Part shown: piece after piece, positions 36,436 to 46,320 of the stretch | Layout of the letters: the number at the start of each line of letters is the position of its first letter | How positions within the stretch are numbered: position 1 is the stretch's first letter | Source: an uncultured Polaribacter sp. | Lineage (GTDB): Bacteria; Bacteroidota; Bacteroidia; Flavobacteriales; Flavobacteriaceae | Reading direction: 5' to 3' | Length of the DNA: 64,000 bases | NCBI GenBank assembly: GCA_943788865.1 | Contig: CALSRX010000004.1 | Location: 434,001-498,000 of the forward strand | Position numbers and translations under genes: made by a program | Notes under the pieces: generated by a model | What the model saw: the letters and a program-made list of their open reading frames with translations, nothing else | Told to the model about the DNA's origin: nothing | Database searches by the model: none

Positions 36436-36854
36436 ATGAAAAGAAGAGAATTAGTATCTAAAATTATGTCAACCATTTAATTACTGTAAATCATACAAAT
36501 AATTTATTTGAAGCAGAAAAGTTATTTAATAAAAACGGAATACGTCACATACCTGTTGTAGATGGAGAAAGAATTATAGGAATGTTGAGTTTAACCGATT
36601 TACTTCGAGTTACTTTTGTAGATGAATTTAATTCTAATGCCACAAATATAGATACAGCGGTTTATAATATGTTACGCATTGAGCAAGTAATGGCAAAAAA
36701 TATTACTTCACTTTCTTCACATCAAACCATTAAAGAAGCCGTAGAGATTTTAGCTGTGAATGAATTTCATGCCTTGCCAGTTATAGATAATCATAAATTA
36801 GTTGGTATTATTACAACTACAGATATATTAAATTATTTATTAGAGCAATATTAA
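36436..36854 (+). pseudogene. CBS-domain protein, interrupted by a -1 frameshift near the start
   Basis: From ATG 36436 the reading MKRRELVSKIMST stops at once in frame. Adding one base at about 36475 (ACC-AAT-TTA instead of ACCATTTA) restores 'MSTNLITVNHTNNLFEAEKLFNKNGIRHIPVVDGERIIGMLSLTD' and a protein of about 139 residues with two CBS domains. The second ends 'FHALPVIDNHKLVGIITTTDILNYLLEQY'. Stand-alone CBS pairs sense adenine nucleotides and usually act as regulators. The single missing base in an AA pair could be a sequencing error. It shares a terminator with the convergent rpe gene. Confidence 0.8.
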
Positions 36855-36860
36855 AACAAT

Positions 36861-36893
36861 AAAAAAGCCGAAGTTGAAAACTTCGGCTTTTTT
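36861..36893. terminator. Bidirectional terminator between the CBS gene and rpe
   Basis: Stem AAGCCGAAGTT / AACTTCGGCTT with an A run before and a T run after serves both convergent genes. Confidence 0.88.
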
Positions 36894-36910
36894 AAATTTA
36901 TTTTTTAGCA

Positions 36911-37561
36911 CTAAAGAGCTTTTAAATTAGCAATAGTTGCAGTTGGGTTTTCGCTTTTAAAAACAAAACTACCCGCAACTAAAACATCTGCACCAGCTTC
37001 TACCAAAGCATTTGCATTTTGATCTGTTACCCCACCATCAATTTCTATTTGACAATTAGATTCAGAGAATTCAATTAAATGTTTTAATTGAGCTACTTTT
37101 TTATAGGTGTTTTCAATAAACGATTGTCCACCAAAACCTGGGTTTACACTCATAATACACACCAAATCTAAATCTGCAATTACATCTTCTAAAACAGCAA
37201 TAGGTGTATGCGGATTTAGTGCAACGCCAGCTTTCATTCCTGCTGCTTTAATTGCCTGAATTGTTCTATGTAAATGTGTACACGCTTCGTAATGAACGGT
37301 TAAAATATTTGCTCCTAATTCTGCAAATGTTTTGATGTATCTGTCTGGGTCTACAATCATTAAATGCACATCGATCGTTTTTGTAGCGTGTTTAGAAATT
37401 GCTTTTAAAACAGGCATTCCGAAAGAAATATTCGGTACAAAAACACCATCCATAATATCAATATGAAACCAATCGGCCTCACTATTATTTACCATTTCTA
37501 TATCGCGTTGTAAATTGGCAAAATCTGCCGCTAAGATTGAAGGAGCTATTAACTTGTTCAT
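36911..37561 (-). CDS. rpe: Ribulose-phosphate 3-epimerase
   Basis: 216 residues from ATG 37561 (MNKLIAPSILAADF), which matches family N-termini; a longer frame to 37600 would start upstream of the probable promoter. It is a TIM barrel with metal-binding 'WFHIDIMDGVFVPN', 'IDVHLMIVDPDRYI', 'ILTVHYEA', 'VCIMSVNPGFGGQSFI' and 'IEIDGGV', plus phosphate-binding 'AGADVLVAGSFVF'. It interconverts ribulose-5-phosphate and xylulose-5-phosphate in the pentose phosphate pathway. Confidence 0.96.
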   Translation of the reverse strand: MNKLIAPSILAADFANLQRDIEMVNNSEADWFHIDIMDGVFVPNISFGMPVLKAISKHATKTIDVHLMIVDPDRYIKTFAELGANILTVHYEACTHLHRTIQAIKAAGMKAGVALNPHTPIAVLEDVIADLDLVCIMSVNPGFGGQSFIENTYKKVAQLKHLIEFSESNCQIEIDGGVTDQNANALVEAGADVLVAGSFVFKSENPTATIANLKAL

Positions 37562-37587
37562 TTGTTTGTTGTTGTGTTTTGTTTCAG

Positions 37588-37595
37588 CAAAAATA
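37588..37595 (-). promoter_or_regulatory. -7 promoter box for rpe
   Basis: Minus-strand TATTTTTG fits TAnnTTTG, 27 bases before ATG 37561. It supports that start over the longer frame. Confidence 0.5.
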
Positions 37596-37609
37596 ATCAT
37601 ATAAAAAAG

Positions 37610-37638
37610 AAAACTCTCGAATTATTTTCGAGAGTTTT
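37610..37638 (-). terminator. Terminator after rpoD
   Basis: Perfect stem AAAACTCTCGAA / TTCGAGAGTTTT with a short loop, downstream of the rpoD stop on the minus strand. A small GCAATC/GATTGC hairpin overlaps the rpoD stop itself. Confidence 0.8.
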
Positions 37639-37682
37639 AAATAAGATATTTACATTTTCGATTTTTAGGCAATCTGAGATTG

Positions 37683-38546
37683 CTATCCTAAATACGTCAT
37701 TAAGATTTTACTTCTTGATGTATGCTTTAATCTGCGAATAGCTTTTTCTTTAATTTGACGAACACGTTCACGAGTTAAATCAAACGTTTCTCCAATTTCT
37801 TCTAGAGTCATTGGTTGATGTTCACCCAAGCCAAAGTATAATTTTACCACATCTGCTTCTCTTGGAGTTAATGTTTCTAAAGCTCTAGAGATTTCTACTC
37901 GTAAAGATTCGTGTAATAACGCTTTATCTGGATTTGGAGACTCACCAGAGTTTAAGACATCGTATAAGTTAGAATCTTCGCCTTCTATTAATGGAGCATC
38001 CATAGATACGTGACGCCCAGAATTCTTCATAGATTCTTTTACGTCATTTACAGTCATGTCTAATTTCTTAGCAATTTCTTCTGCACTCGGTGGACGCTCG
38101 TTTTCTTGCTCTAAGAAGGCGTACATTTTATTAATCTTGTTGATAGAACCAATTTTATTTAATGGTAAACGAACAATTCTAGATTGTTCTGCCAATGCTT
38201 GTAAGATTGACTGACGAATCCACCAAACAGCGTAAGAGATAAATTTAAATCCACGAGTTTCATCAAAACGTTTTGCAGCTTTGATCAATCCTAAATTACC
38301 TTCATTAATTAAATCTGGTAAAGTTAATCCTTGATTTTGATATTGTTTAGCAACCGAAACAACGAAACGTAAATTAGCTTTTGTTAACTTCTCTAAAGCT
38401 AATTGGTCTCCAGCTTTGATACGTTGTGCTAATTCTACTTCTTCATCGGCAGTAATTAAATCAACTTTTCCAATTTCTTGTAAATATTTATCTAATGATG
38501 CAGTTTCTCTATTAGTAACCTGCTTGGTAATTTTAAGTTGTCTCAT
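37683..38546 (-). CDS. rpoD: Primary RNA polymerase sigma factor (RpoD/SigA, Bacteroidota type)
   Basis: 287 residues, lacking region 1.1, the form typical of Bacteroidota primary sigma. Region 1.2 is '[27 protein letters not shown]', region 2 includes '[56 protein letters not shown]', region 3 '[18 protein letters not shown]' and region 4.2 the HTH '[27 protein letters not shown]'. This is the factor expected to read the TAnnTTTG boxes seen through the window. It is monocistronic, with about 320 bases of noncoding DNA upstream. Confidence 0.96.
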   Translation of the reverse strand: MRQLKITKQVTNRETASLDKYLQEIGKVDLITADEEVELAQRIKAGDQLALEKLTKANLRFVVSVAKQYQNQGLTLPDLINEGNLGLIKAAKRFDETRGFKFISYAVWWIRQSILQALAEQSRIVRLPLNKIGSINKINKMYAFLEQENERPPSAEEIAKKLDMTVNDVKESMKNSGRHVSMDAPLIEGEDSNLYDVLNSGESPNPDKALLHESLRVEISRALETLTPREADVVKLYFGLGEHQPMTLEEIGETFDLTRERVRQIKEKAIRRLKHTSRSKILMTYLG

Positions 38547-38823
38547 CTATGTAAGTGGTTTTATTAAAGATTAATTATGCTCTACAAACACTTATACGTA
38601 TAAATAGTAGTTTATGTTACAAAAAGAATTAATTTTTAACAACTCAATGCATATTAATGCAAAAGAGTTTTTAAGTAAGGTTGCGTTGATTTAGAGGTAA
38701 GGACTTTAATTTTAGAGTGTTATAAGTAGTGACTTTTAAAAAAACATTATTTTTTTGTATAGTTTCAATATTTTTTATAAATTGCACCTCGATAGGTATT
38801 GGGGGATTTCTATCAAAAAAATC
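38547..38823. other. Noncoding region between rpoD and the deoxynucleoside kinase
   Basis: About 277 AT-rich bases with no credible reading frame. It must contain the rpoD promoter, but no clean minus-strand TAnnTTTG was found. GCATATTAATGC (38648-38659) is a short palindrome. I see no RNA gene here. Confidence 0.4.
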
Positions 38824-38855
38824 AAAAAGCCATTTGCAATTGTAAATGGCTTTTT
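38824..38855 (-). terminator. Terminator after the deoxynucleoside kinase gene
   Basis: Stem AAAAAGCCATTT / AAATGGCTTTTT, directly downstream of the kinase stop on the minus strand. Confidence 0.85.
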
Positions 38856-38864
38856 CTTTTTTAC

Positions 38865-39479
38865 TTAAAATAATCCGTTTATTTGAGCATCAATTCTGTC
38901 AATAACGTAGCCTAAATCTTCTTGATTATCAACAAAGTCTAGATTGTCTACATCTATAATTAACAGCTTTCCTTTTTTATAAGTAGAAATCCAAGCTTCA
39001 TAGCGCTCGTTAAGTCTACTTAAATAATCAATGCTAATTGAATTTTCGTATTCTCTTCCTCTTTTATGAATTTGCCCTACTAAGGTAGGTATACTTGAAC
39101 GTAAATAAATTAATAGATCTGGAGGTGTAACTAATTTTTCCATCAACTCAAACAATGAGCTGTAATTTTTAAAATCTCTATTAGTCATTAAACCCATCGC
39201 ATGAAGATTTGGTGCAAAAATATGAGCATCTTCATAAATTGTTCTGTCTTGTATGATTTTTTTGCCAGTTTCTCTTAATTCTAAGATTTGTCTAAATCTA
39301 CTATTTAAGAAGAAAACTTGTAAGTTAAAAGACCAACGTTCCATCTCTGAATAAAAATCATCCAAGTAAGGATTTTCTTCAACAGATTCAAAATGAGGTT
39401 TCCAGTTATAATGTTTGGCTAATAATTTGGTTAAAGTAGTTTTACCTGCTCCTATATTTCCTGCAATGGCTACATGCAT
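38865..39479 (-). CDS. Deoxynucleoside kinase (dNK/dGK-dAK type)
   Basis: 204 residues. P-loop GNIGAGKTT at residues 7-15, 'FFLNSRFRQI' helix, DR(S/T)-type 'IIQDRTIYEDAHIFA', and the lid arginines in 'GREYENSISIDYLSRLNERYEAWI'. The family phosphorylates deoxyadenosine, deoxyguanosine or deoxycytidine in nucleotide salvage; substrate preference cannot be told here. It is monocistronic, between rpoD and the two-component system. Confidence 0.9.
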   Translation of the reverse strand: MHVAIAGNIGAGKTTLTKLLAKHYNWKPHFESVEENPYLDDFYSEMERWSFNLQVFFLNSRFRQILELRETGKKIIQDRTIYEDAHIFAPNLHAMGLMTNRDFKNYSSLFELMEKLVTPPDLLIYLRSSIPTLVGQIHKRGREYENSISIDYLSRLNERYEAWISTYKKGKLLIIDVDNLDFVDNQEDLGYVIDRIDAQINGLF

Positions 39480-39548
39480 AATTTATTTTTTCTAATACGT
39501 TTGAAAAGGGTTGATAAAGTTAATCAAATTTTAGAATTAGCAATGGAA

Positions 39549-40229
39549 TTAACAAATCAATTTATAACCGTAGCCTCTAACATTTAGTATTTGTACGTTT
39601 TTGTCTTGCTGTAATTTTTTTCTAAGTTTGGTTATAAACACATCCATACTTCTAGCATTAAAAAAGTCGTCATTACCCCAAAGTTTATTTAAAATATAGG
39701 CTCTTTCAGAAATGCTATTCTTATGTTGGTTAAGTATAAACAATAACTCAGATTCTCTATTTGTAAGTAAAGTTTGTTGCTCTTTAATTACTAATAATTG
39801 TTTGGTATGATTAAAGACATACTTGCCGATTTTAATTTGAGTTTGCTCTTGTTTTTGTTTGTTTCTATCTAATAAAGAATGAATTCTAACAATCAATTCT
39901 TCCATAGAAAAAGGTTTTTTTAAATAATCATTTCCTCCATGGTTAAATCCTTCTAAAACATCTTTTGTTTGAGATTTAGCTGTTAAAAATATAATAGGAA
40001 TCTGTTTGTTCTCTTCTCTTATTTCTTTAGCCAAGGTAAATCCATCTTTAAAAGGCATCATCACATCCAATACTAAAATTTCTGGATTGTTGTCTTTGTA
40101 TAATTTGTAAGCCTCATTGCCATTATTGGCTAAAAAAACTTCAAAATTTCTAGTTTCTAAACTTTCTTTTATGATTTGAGCCAAACTAGGTTCGTCTTCT
40201 GCTAAAACAATTTTTATTGCAGTACTCAT
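39549..40229 (-). CDS. OmpR-family response regulator
   Basis: 226 residues. A receiver domain (about 5-118) has acidic pocket Glu11-Asp12, phosphoacceptor Asp55 (VLDVMMPFKDG) and Lys in 'YLKKPFSMEEL'. A winged-helix DNA-binding domain (about 135-226) has 'LTNRESELLFILNQHKN' and 'RSMDVFITKLRKKLQQDKNVQILNVRGYGYKL'. It overlaps the sensor kinase gene by 4 bases on the same strand. It lies divergent from, and about 1.5 kb from, the GLPGLI/OMP genes, which are plausible targets. Confidence 0.94.
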   Translation of the reverse strand: MSTAIKIVLAEDEPSLAQIIKESLETRNFEVFLANNGNEAYKLYKDNNPEILVLDVMMPFKDGFTLAKEIREENKQIPIIFLTAKSQTKDVLEGFNHGGNDYLKKPFSMEELIVRIHSLLDRNKQKQEQTQIKIGKYVFNHTKQLLVIKEQQTLLTNRESELLFILNQHKNSISERAYILNKLWGNDDFFNARSMDVFITKLRKKLQQDKNVQILNVRGYGYKLIC

Positions 40230-41664
40230 ATTGGTAAAGTTATTTTAAAAATGGTGTTTTTAGAATTTGGAAGTAATTGAATTTTTCCATCATGCTTTTC
40301 TGCAATTTTTTTGGTGTAAAATAAGCCAATTCCAAAGCCTTTTACATTGTGTGTGTTTCCCTTCGGAATTCGATAAAACTTATCAAAAATCTTCTCTCGT
40401 TGGTTTTTTTCTATTTGATTTCCGTTATCTGCAATGGTGATTTCTAAATTGTCAAGCACTCTGTTTATATGAATTTCAATTTCATTTCCACCATATTTTA
40501 TGGCATTATCAATTAGATTCGAAATAGCATTTTCAAAATGAAAAGGATCCAATAAAACAATTAATTTTTCTTTATTGCTTACAAAATGAATGTTTTTTTC
40601 TCCTGAATGAAACTCATTTCTTAGAGCAATGTTTTTAATCAGTTCAACAATGTCTATTTCTTCTTTTTGAAGTAGTAGTTTTCCACTGTCTAAAGTTGCA
40701 GTTTCTACAATTTCTCTACCATGTGATGCAATTTTGTTAATTGTAATGAAGAGATAGAAAGGTATTTCTTTGTTTTCTCCTTGTCATCAATAGCATTAAA
40801 AGCACCGATAGCCTCAATAGCAGTAGAAACTGTGGTGATAGGAGTTTTAAATTCGTGTGTAATATTGCTGATTAAATCGTTTTTAATCTCGGCCAGTTCT
40901 TTTTGTTTGTTGATGATTTTCAACAAATAAAACAAACAAGAAATTATTGTCAATGACAATAATAATGACAATAAAATTCCGGTAGAACTTCGTTTTAATG
41001 CTTCTAAAGAAGAATCTTTAAATAAAACTCTAAACTGTTCGTTATTCTTTAAAAAAGTAGACTTTGAGTTTACACCTTTCCAATTTAAAACAACATTATT
41101 TGTATTAGATTTAAAAATGACAGAATCACCGGCATAATGTTTTAAACGATAATCCAATACTATTTTTTTTGCACTTAGTTGATTTTTTAATAACGAATCT
41201 ATTTTTGTATATTCTATAGAATCATGGGAAATAGCAATAAATAATTTATTTGCAAATACTTCGAAGTCTTTGACGGTATCAATATTTTTATCTTTAAAAA
41301 CTTTTATAGCTGAAATATGATCTACATCGGTGTCTAAAATGCCAGGTTTCAGTTTTTCAAACCTTTTGGTAACTGCATTTGGTTTAACTAAGGTGTCTAT
41401 TTTGACTTTAGAAAAGAATGTCTTAAATTTTATGGATGTGTTTGTATGATTAGAAGTAGTATCTAAAAACGCTACTCTAGATTTTTTAGTAATATCTGCA
41501 AAGTATTCTTCAATAGCATTGTCTAAACTCAATTGAATTTCGTTTGCAACTCGTTGCTTGTTTTGTATGTAATTGTTGTAATTCCAATATACCTGAACAG
41601 TTATTGTGGCAATAATAGTGATGGTGATTAGATATAAAATCCAACGATATTTTTTCGTGTTCAT
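40226..41664 (-). pseudogene. Sensor histidine kinase, interrupted by a -1 frameshift
   Basis: The N-terminal frame (from ATG 41664) holds TM1 (8-27), a periplasmic sensor region, TM2 (about 229-250) and the HisKA box with His270 (SNITHEFKTPITT), then stops after 'HHMVEKL'. The rest is in another frame: N-box 'ENAISNLIDNAIKYGG', G1 'ITIADNG', G2 'GFGIGLFYTKKIAEKH'. Adding one A to the A3 run at 40711-40713 (coding GAG-AAA-ATT-GTA) rejoins 'EKIVETATLDSGKLLLQKEE' into one protein of about 480 residues. All catalytic boxes survive, so a homopolymer error is likely; if real, the signalling pair is broken. It overlaps the response regulator gene by 4 bases. Confidence 0.88.
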
Positions 41665-41781
41665 ACTTCAAAGATAGGTAGTTAGTTTGATAAAAATAAC
41701 CACTTAACAAACGTTAACACTAGTTAACTAATAGAAGTAAATTGTTTATCAATATTTGTAGCAACAAAAAATATATTAAAA

Positions 41782-42621
41782 ATGAAAAAAGCAATTACAA
41801 TTTTATGTTTGCTAATAACGACATCTTTATTAGCACAAAACTTTCAAGGAAAGGCAATTTACAAAACAAGCCGTAAAATGGATTTTAAAATTGGAGGTCA
41901 AGAAGGATCTACGATGAGTGATGAGCGAAAAGCGCAGATGAATACAATGATGATGAAACAATTTCAAAAAACATTTACACTAACCTTTGACAAATCTTCC
42001 TCTATTTATAAAGAAGAAAAAAAACTAAAAGCTCCAGCAACAATGCCTTCTAATGGATTTAATGTAATGGTTATGGGTTCTGGAGGAGGAAATGATGTTG
42101 TTTACAAAAACACAAAAGAAAATCGTTTTGTGAATAAAACTGAAATCATGGGGAAACTTTTTTTAATAAAAGATAAACTACCAAAATACGATTGGAAGCT
42201 AACTGACGAAACAAAAAACATCGGAGTGTATACTTGTTATAAAGCAACCTACACAAGACAAGAAGAAAGAACAAGTATGAATGTAGATGATGGAAAAGTT
42301 ACAGAGAAAAAAGAAAAAGTAGATGTAGTTACAACCGCTTGGTATACACCAACTATTGCAGTAAGTATTGGCCCAGGTAACTTTACAGGATTGCCAGGAT
42401 TAATTTTAGAAATTAAAGAAGGAAATCAAACAATTATTTGCTCAGAAATTGTTTTAAATCCCACCGATAAAATTAAGATAGAGGAAACTAAAAAAGGAAA
42501 AGTTGTTTCTCAAAAGCAATATGAAAAAATCATGGATAAAAAAACAAAAGAAATGATGGAGAATTTCAAGTCTAGAAGAGATAGTAAAGGTCATAGTATG
42601 CAAATAAGAATTGGTGGTTAA
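41782..42621 (+). CDS. GLPGLI family protein (first of a tandem pair)
   Basis: 279 residues with a type I signal peptide (about 1-18, cleavage after LLAQ), so exported to the periplasm or cell surface. The defining motif 'GPGNFTGLPGLILEIKEG' lies at about residue 197. An upstream 'WKLTDETKNIGVYTCYKATYTRQ' and 'TTAWYTPTIAVSIGP' complete the family pattern. The C-terminus is basic. Function of GLPGLI proteins is unknown; in Bacteroidota they occur beside TonB-dependent-receptor-like barrels, as here. It is the paralogue of the next gene, with which it shares most of its layout, and is divergent from the two-component system. Confidence 0.93.
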   Translation: MKKAITILCLLITTSLLAQNFQGKAIYKTSRKMDFKIGGQEGSTMSDERKAQMNTMMMKQFQKTFTLTFDKSSSIYKEEKKLKAPATMPSNGFNVMVMGSGGGNDVVYKNTKENRFVNKTEIMGKLFLIKDKLPKYDWKLTDETKNIGVYTCYKATYTRQEERTSMNVDDGKVTEKKEKVDVVTTAWYTPTIAVSIGPGNFTGLPGLILEIKEGNQTIICSEIVLNPTDKIKIEETKKGKVVSQKQYEKIMDKKTKEMMENFKSRRDSKGHSMQIRIGG

Positions 42622-42696
42622 TTAAACCTTTGTTGTTTTTTTGTGTCTTATTATTTTTTAACAATAATATAACTATTCACTTTCATCTAATTAAAT

Positions 42697-42704
42697 TACA
42701 TTTG
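42697..42704 (+). promoter_or_regulatory. -7 promoter box for the second GLPGLI gene
   Basis: TACATTTG fits TAnnTTTG, 37 bases before ATG 42742. It implies that the second gene and the OMP gene can be transcribed independently of the first. Confidence 0.5.
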
Positions 42705-42741
42705 TTTGATAAAAAGTGAAAATAATTAAACAAAAAATATT

Positions 42742-43569
42742 ATGAAAACTATTTTAATTTCTCTTTTTTCGGTTTTTACTATAACATTGTATTCGCAAAC
42801 CAACTTTCAAGGGAAGGCAGTATACATGTCTAAAACGACAATGGAAATGAATTTTGGAGGAAGACAAATGTCTGAAGACCAAAAGAAACGTATTGCAGAA
42901 AGAATGAAAGGAATGTTAGAAAAAACATTTGTATTGAATTTTAATCAAATAGAGTCTGTCTATAAAGAAGAAGAAAAATTAGGTGCTCCTGGACAAGGTG
43001 GAGGTAGATTTGGTGGAATGATGAGTTTCGGAGGAGGATTAAAATATAAAAACACGAAAGACCCAATTGTTTTAGAAGAAACAGAATTTTTTGGAAAACA
43101 ATTTTTAATTTCTGAAAGTGGCTCTAAACCAGAATGGAAGTTAGGGTCAGAAACAAAAAAGATAGGAAATTATATGTGTTATAAAGCTACTTTAATTAAA
43201 GAAGTTGATCCTTTTAGTTTTGCTGGTTTTGGAAGGGGAAATAATAATAATGATGCAGAAAAGAAAGATGAAAAACCAAAAACAATGCTTGTTACAGCAT
43301 GGTACACGCCTCAGATTCCTGTAAGTCAAGGTCCAGGAGAATATTGGGGGTTGCCTGGGTTAATTTTGGAGGTAAGCTCAGGAACAACAACGGTATTGTG
43401 TAAGGAAATCACAATGAACCCAGATGAAAAAGTGACAATAAAAATACCTAAAAAAGGTAAAAAAGTATCTCGAGAAGAATACAATAAAATTGTATTAAAA
43501 AAGACTGAAGAAATGAGAGATCAATTTAGAGGTCGTGGTGGTAATCGAGGAGGCGGAAGAAGAGGGTAA
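42742..43569 (+). CDS. GLPGLI family protein (second of a tandem pair)
   Basis: 275 residues with a signal peptide (about 1-19, cleavage after LYSQ). The motif 'GPGEYWGLPGLILEVSSG' near residue 202 defines the family, preceded by 'MLVTAWYTPQIPVSQGP'. Compared with its upstream paralogue it has Gly-rich insertions (GAPGQGGGRFGGMMSFGGG) and a Gly/Arg-rich C-terminus (FRGRGGNRGGGRRG). Neither has a predicted catalytic site. It ends 19 bases before the outer-membrane barrel gene, so these two are almost certainly cotranscribed. The shared role is presumably envelope-related. Confidence 0.93.
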   Translation: MKTILISLFSVFTITLYSQTNFQGKAVYMSKTTMEMNFGGRQMSEDQKKRIAERMKGMLEKTFVLNFNQIESVYKEEEKLGAPGQGGGRFGGMMSFGGGLKYKNTKDPIVLEETEFFGKQFLISESGSKPEWKLGSETKKIGNYMCYKATLIKEVDPFSFAGFGRGNNNNDAEKKDEKPKTMLVTAWYTPQIPVSQGPGEYWGLPGLILEVSSGTTTVLCKEITMNPDEKVTIKIPKKGKKVSREEYNKIVLKKTEEMRDQFRGRGGNRGGGRRG

Positions 43570-43588
43570 AAAATAAATCAAACATTTT

Positions 43589-46300
43589 ATGAAAAAATAT
43601 TTATTAGCAATTATAGTAATGGTTGCATGGGGAACAAATGCTCAAATTAAATTAACAGGTGTTGTTAAAGATAGTATTGGTGAACCCTTAGAGATGGCAA
43701 ATGTAATTGCTTTAAATAAAACCACAAATACACTAGATTCTTACGGATTTACAGATTCTAATGGAAATTATAAGTTGACTTTAAAAGAAAATACAACCTA
43801 TAGTATTAAGGCAAGTTATATTGGTAATAAAACTTCTGACCTGACTATAATTACAAAATCTGAGGATATTGTTAAGGATATTGTTTTAATGCCTGATAAT
43901 AAATTAGATGAAGTTAATATTACTTATAAAATTCCAGTTACTATTAAAGGAGATACCTTGGTGTATGATGCCGATTCTTTTAAAGTTGGAACAGAAAAAA
44001 AACTTGGTGATGTTTTAAAGCGTTTGCCGGGTGTTGAAGTAAATGCCGATGGAGAAATTGAAGTAGAAGGGAAAAAAGTTGGAAAAGTATTGGTAGAAGG
44101 CAAAGATTTTTTTGACGGTGATTCTAAAATTGCAGTACAAAATATCCCCGCAAATGCAATAGATAAAATACAGGTATTAAAGAATTTTAGTGAAGTAGGA
44201 CAACTAAAAGGAGTGCAAGATAATTCTGATAATTTAGCAATTAATATTAGATTAAAAGAAGGGAAAAAGAATTTTTGGTTTGGTGAAATTAATGCTGGAG
44301 CTGGAGGTGATAATAGATTTGTGGCAAATCCTAAATTATTTTATTACAGTCCAAAATACAGCATCAATTTAATAACCGACATGAATAATATAGGTAAAAT
44401 TCCTTTTACAAGAAGAGATTATTTTAGGTTTACAGGTGGATTTAGACCTGGAGGAAATTCTGGAACCGGATTTAATGTAGCTTCTTCAGATATAGGTTTT
44501 TTAACCATGCAAAATAATAGAGCGAAGGAAATTGATTCGAAATTTGGAGCAGCTAACTTTAGTTATTCGCCTAAAAAGACATTAGACCTGAGTGGATTTG
44601 CAATCTATTCATCTACCAAAACAGAACTAGAACAAAGTAGTACTAGAAACTATATAAACAACGCATTTACAGAAAATACTACAAGTAATTCTTCACAAGA
44701 TTCTCAGTTAGCCTTATTAAAGTTAAGCTCTAGTTACAAACCAAATGTGAACAACCAATTAGATTATGATATTTTTGCTAAAGTATCTGATCAAAAAGAA
44801 AATCAATTGTTTACATCATCTCAAGTACCAGGAAATATTCTGCAAGCACAAAATCAAAATCCATTTTCTTTAAATCAGAATTTAAATTACTATTATACGT
44901 TAAATGAACGAAATATTTTTGCTCTAAGTGCACAACATTTATGGCAAGATGAAGACCCTTTTTACAATGCTAATTTGCAACAGCTGTCATTTGCTAATTT
45001 GTTAACATTAACATCACCAGCTGCTGGAAACCCTTATGATATTTCACAAAACAAACGAGTAAAAACAAACAAGCTTGATGCGAAATTAGATTATTATTAT
45101 GTGATAAATTCAAAGAGTAACATTAACTTTAACATAGGGGCTACAATCAGTGATCAGCAATTTAATTCAGATATTTTTGAAAGACTAAATGGAACGCAAA
45201 ACTCTATTACTACCCCATCAACATTAAATGATGTTACCTATGCTTTCAATGATTTGTATGCAGGTTTTGAATATAAATTTATCACGGGTATTTTTACGTT
45301 TACACAAGGAGGAACAATCCATTCATATTCTGCAAAGAACACACAATTAGGTACTGTTAGAGACGATAATTTTAGTGAGTTTTTACCAAGTGTTTCTGTG
45401 AAATTACAACTTAAAAAATCTGAAACATTACGTTTGTCATACAGCAAAGTTGTAAGTTTTACTGATATTAATAGTGTTGCTGAAGGGTATGTCTTTAATA
45501 ATTACAACCGCTTGTATTCTGGTAATAGAAATTTAGAAAGCTCATATGCACACAGTGCAAGATTAAATTATTTTAGTTTTAATATGTTTAATTATACTAA
45601 TGTTTTTGCTTCTATTAACTATAACAAACGAATCAATGCAACAACAGGAAGCATTTTACCTGTTGGCGTAGATCAAATTTCTACTTCTATAAATTCAATT
45701 TTTCCAAACGAATCTTTATCGGGTTCTGCGAATTTGCAAAAATCAGTAGGTAAATTTAAAGGAACATTTGGAGCCAGAGTTTCATTGTCTAAATCTACAA
45801 GCACAATTGCGGCATTAAGAGATACAGATAACAACCCTAATACACCTCCTGTTAGAGTTGAAGAAGAAAGAGATTCAAGATCGTTTACAAGATCATTTAA
45901 TACAGGTATCAGTACTAATTTTAGAACTGCTCCAAATTTCGATATCGGGTATAATGTGACCATCAATGATTATAATCAAGGTGGTAACATCAACAAGTTT
46001 TACACCCACAGTCCGTATTTTAATTTAGATGTGTTGTTTTTGAAAAACTTTACATTTACTTCTAGATATACCTACAATAATTATAAAAATGAAACTCAAA
46101 CATTAAATAATTATAGCTTCTTAGATTTGGATTTAACGTATCAAAAGAAAGAAAGCAAATGGGAATATTCTTTAAAAATGACCAATGCTTTTGATACGAT
46201 TTCTATTAATAATGATAATAGCAACGCAATTTTTAATAGTACGTCTTCTTATATAATTCAGCCAAGATTTACAGTATTTAGTATAAAATATAACTTATAG
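43589..46300 (+). CDS. Outer-membrane beta-barrel protein (TonB-receptor-like) with carboxypeptidase-regulatory N-domain
   Basis: 903 residues. A signal peptide (about 1-18) is followed by a carboxypeptidase-regulatory-like beta-sandwich (about 20-105, 'LTGVVKDSIGEPLEMANVIAL'). Next comes a plug-like segment with 'LGDVLKRLPGVEVNADGEIEVEGKKVGKVLVEGKDFF', then a long barrel of alternating aromatic strands that ends in 'FTVFSIKYNL'. This is the 'outer membrane beta-barrel' subgroup usually paired with GLPGLI proteins. No TonB box is obvious, so active transport is uncertain; it could act in secretion or surface assembly. A strong terminator follows, closing the GLPGLI-OMP unit. Confidence 0.9.
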   Translation: MKKYLLAIIVMVAWGTNAQIKLTGVVKDSIGEPLEMANVIALNKTTNTLDSYGFTDSNGNYKLTLKENTTYSIKASYIGNKTSDLTIITKSEDIVKDIVLMPDNKLDEVNITYKIPVTIKGDTLVYDADSFKVGTEKKLGDVLKRLPGVEVNADGEIEVEGKKVGKVLVEGKDFFDGDSKIAVQNIPANAIDKIQVLKNFSEVGQLKGVQDNSDNLAINIRLKEGKKNFWFGEINAGAGGDNRFVANPKLFYYSPKYSINLITDMNNIGKIPFTRRDYFRFTGGFRPGGNSGTGFNVASSDIGFLTMQNNRAKEIDSKFGAANFSYSPKKTLDLSGFAIYSSTKTELEQSSTRNYINNAFTENTTSNSSQDSQLALLKLSSSYKPNVNNQLDYDIFAKVSDQKENQLFTSSQVPGNILQAQNQNPFSLNQNLNYYYTLNERNIFALSAQHLWQDEDPFYNANLQQLSFANLLTLTSPAAGNPYDISQNKRVKTNKLDAKLDYYYVINSKSNINFNIGATISDQQFNSDIFERLNGTQNSITTPSTLNDVTYAFNDLYAGFEYKFITGIFTFTQGGTIHSYSAKNTQLGTVRDDNFSEFLPSVSVKLQLKKSETLRLSYSKVVSFTDINSVAEGYVFNNYNRLYSGNRNLESSYAHSARLNYFSFNMFNYTNVFASINYNKRINATTGSILPVGVDQISTSINSIFPNESLSGSANLQKSVGKFKGTFGARVSLSKSTSTIAALRDTDNNPNTPPVRVEEERDSRSFTRSFNTGISTNFRTAPNFDIGYNVTINDYNQGGNINKFYTHSPYFNLDVLFLKNFTFTSRYTYNNYKNETQTLNNYSFLDLDLTYQKKESKWEYSLKMTNAFDTISINNDNSNAIFNSTSSYIIQPRFTVFSIKYNL

Positions 46301-46320
46301 AAAAAAGGTTTTTTAAGTTG

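Noticed and set aside
40226..41664. Kinase split as a natural two-protein sensor system
   Set aside because: The second frame has no start codon before its conserved part, and the join point is mid-helix in a short A run, so one gene with an indel is simpler.
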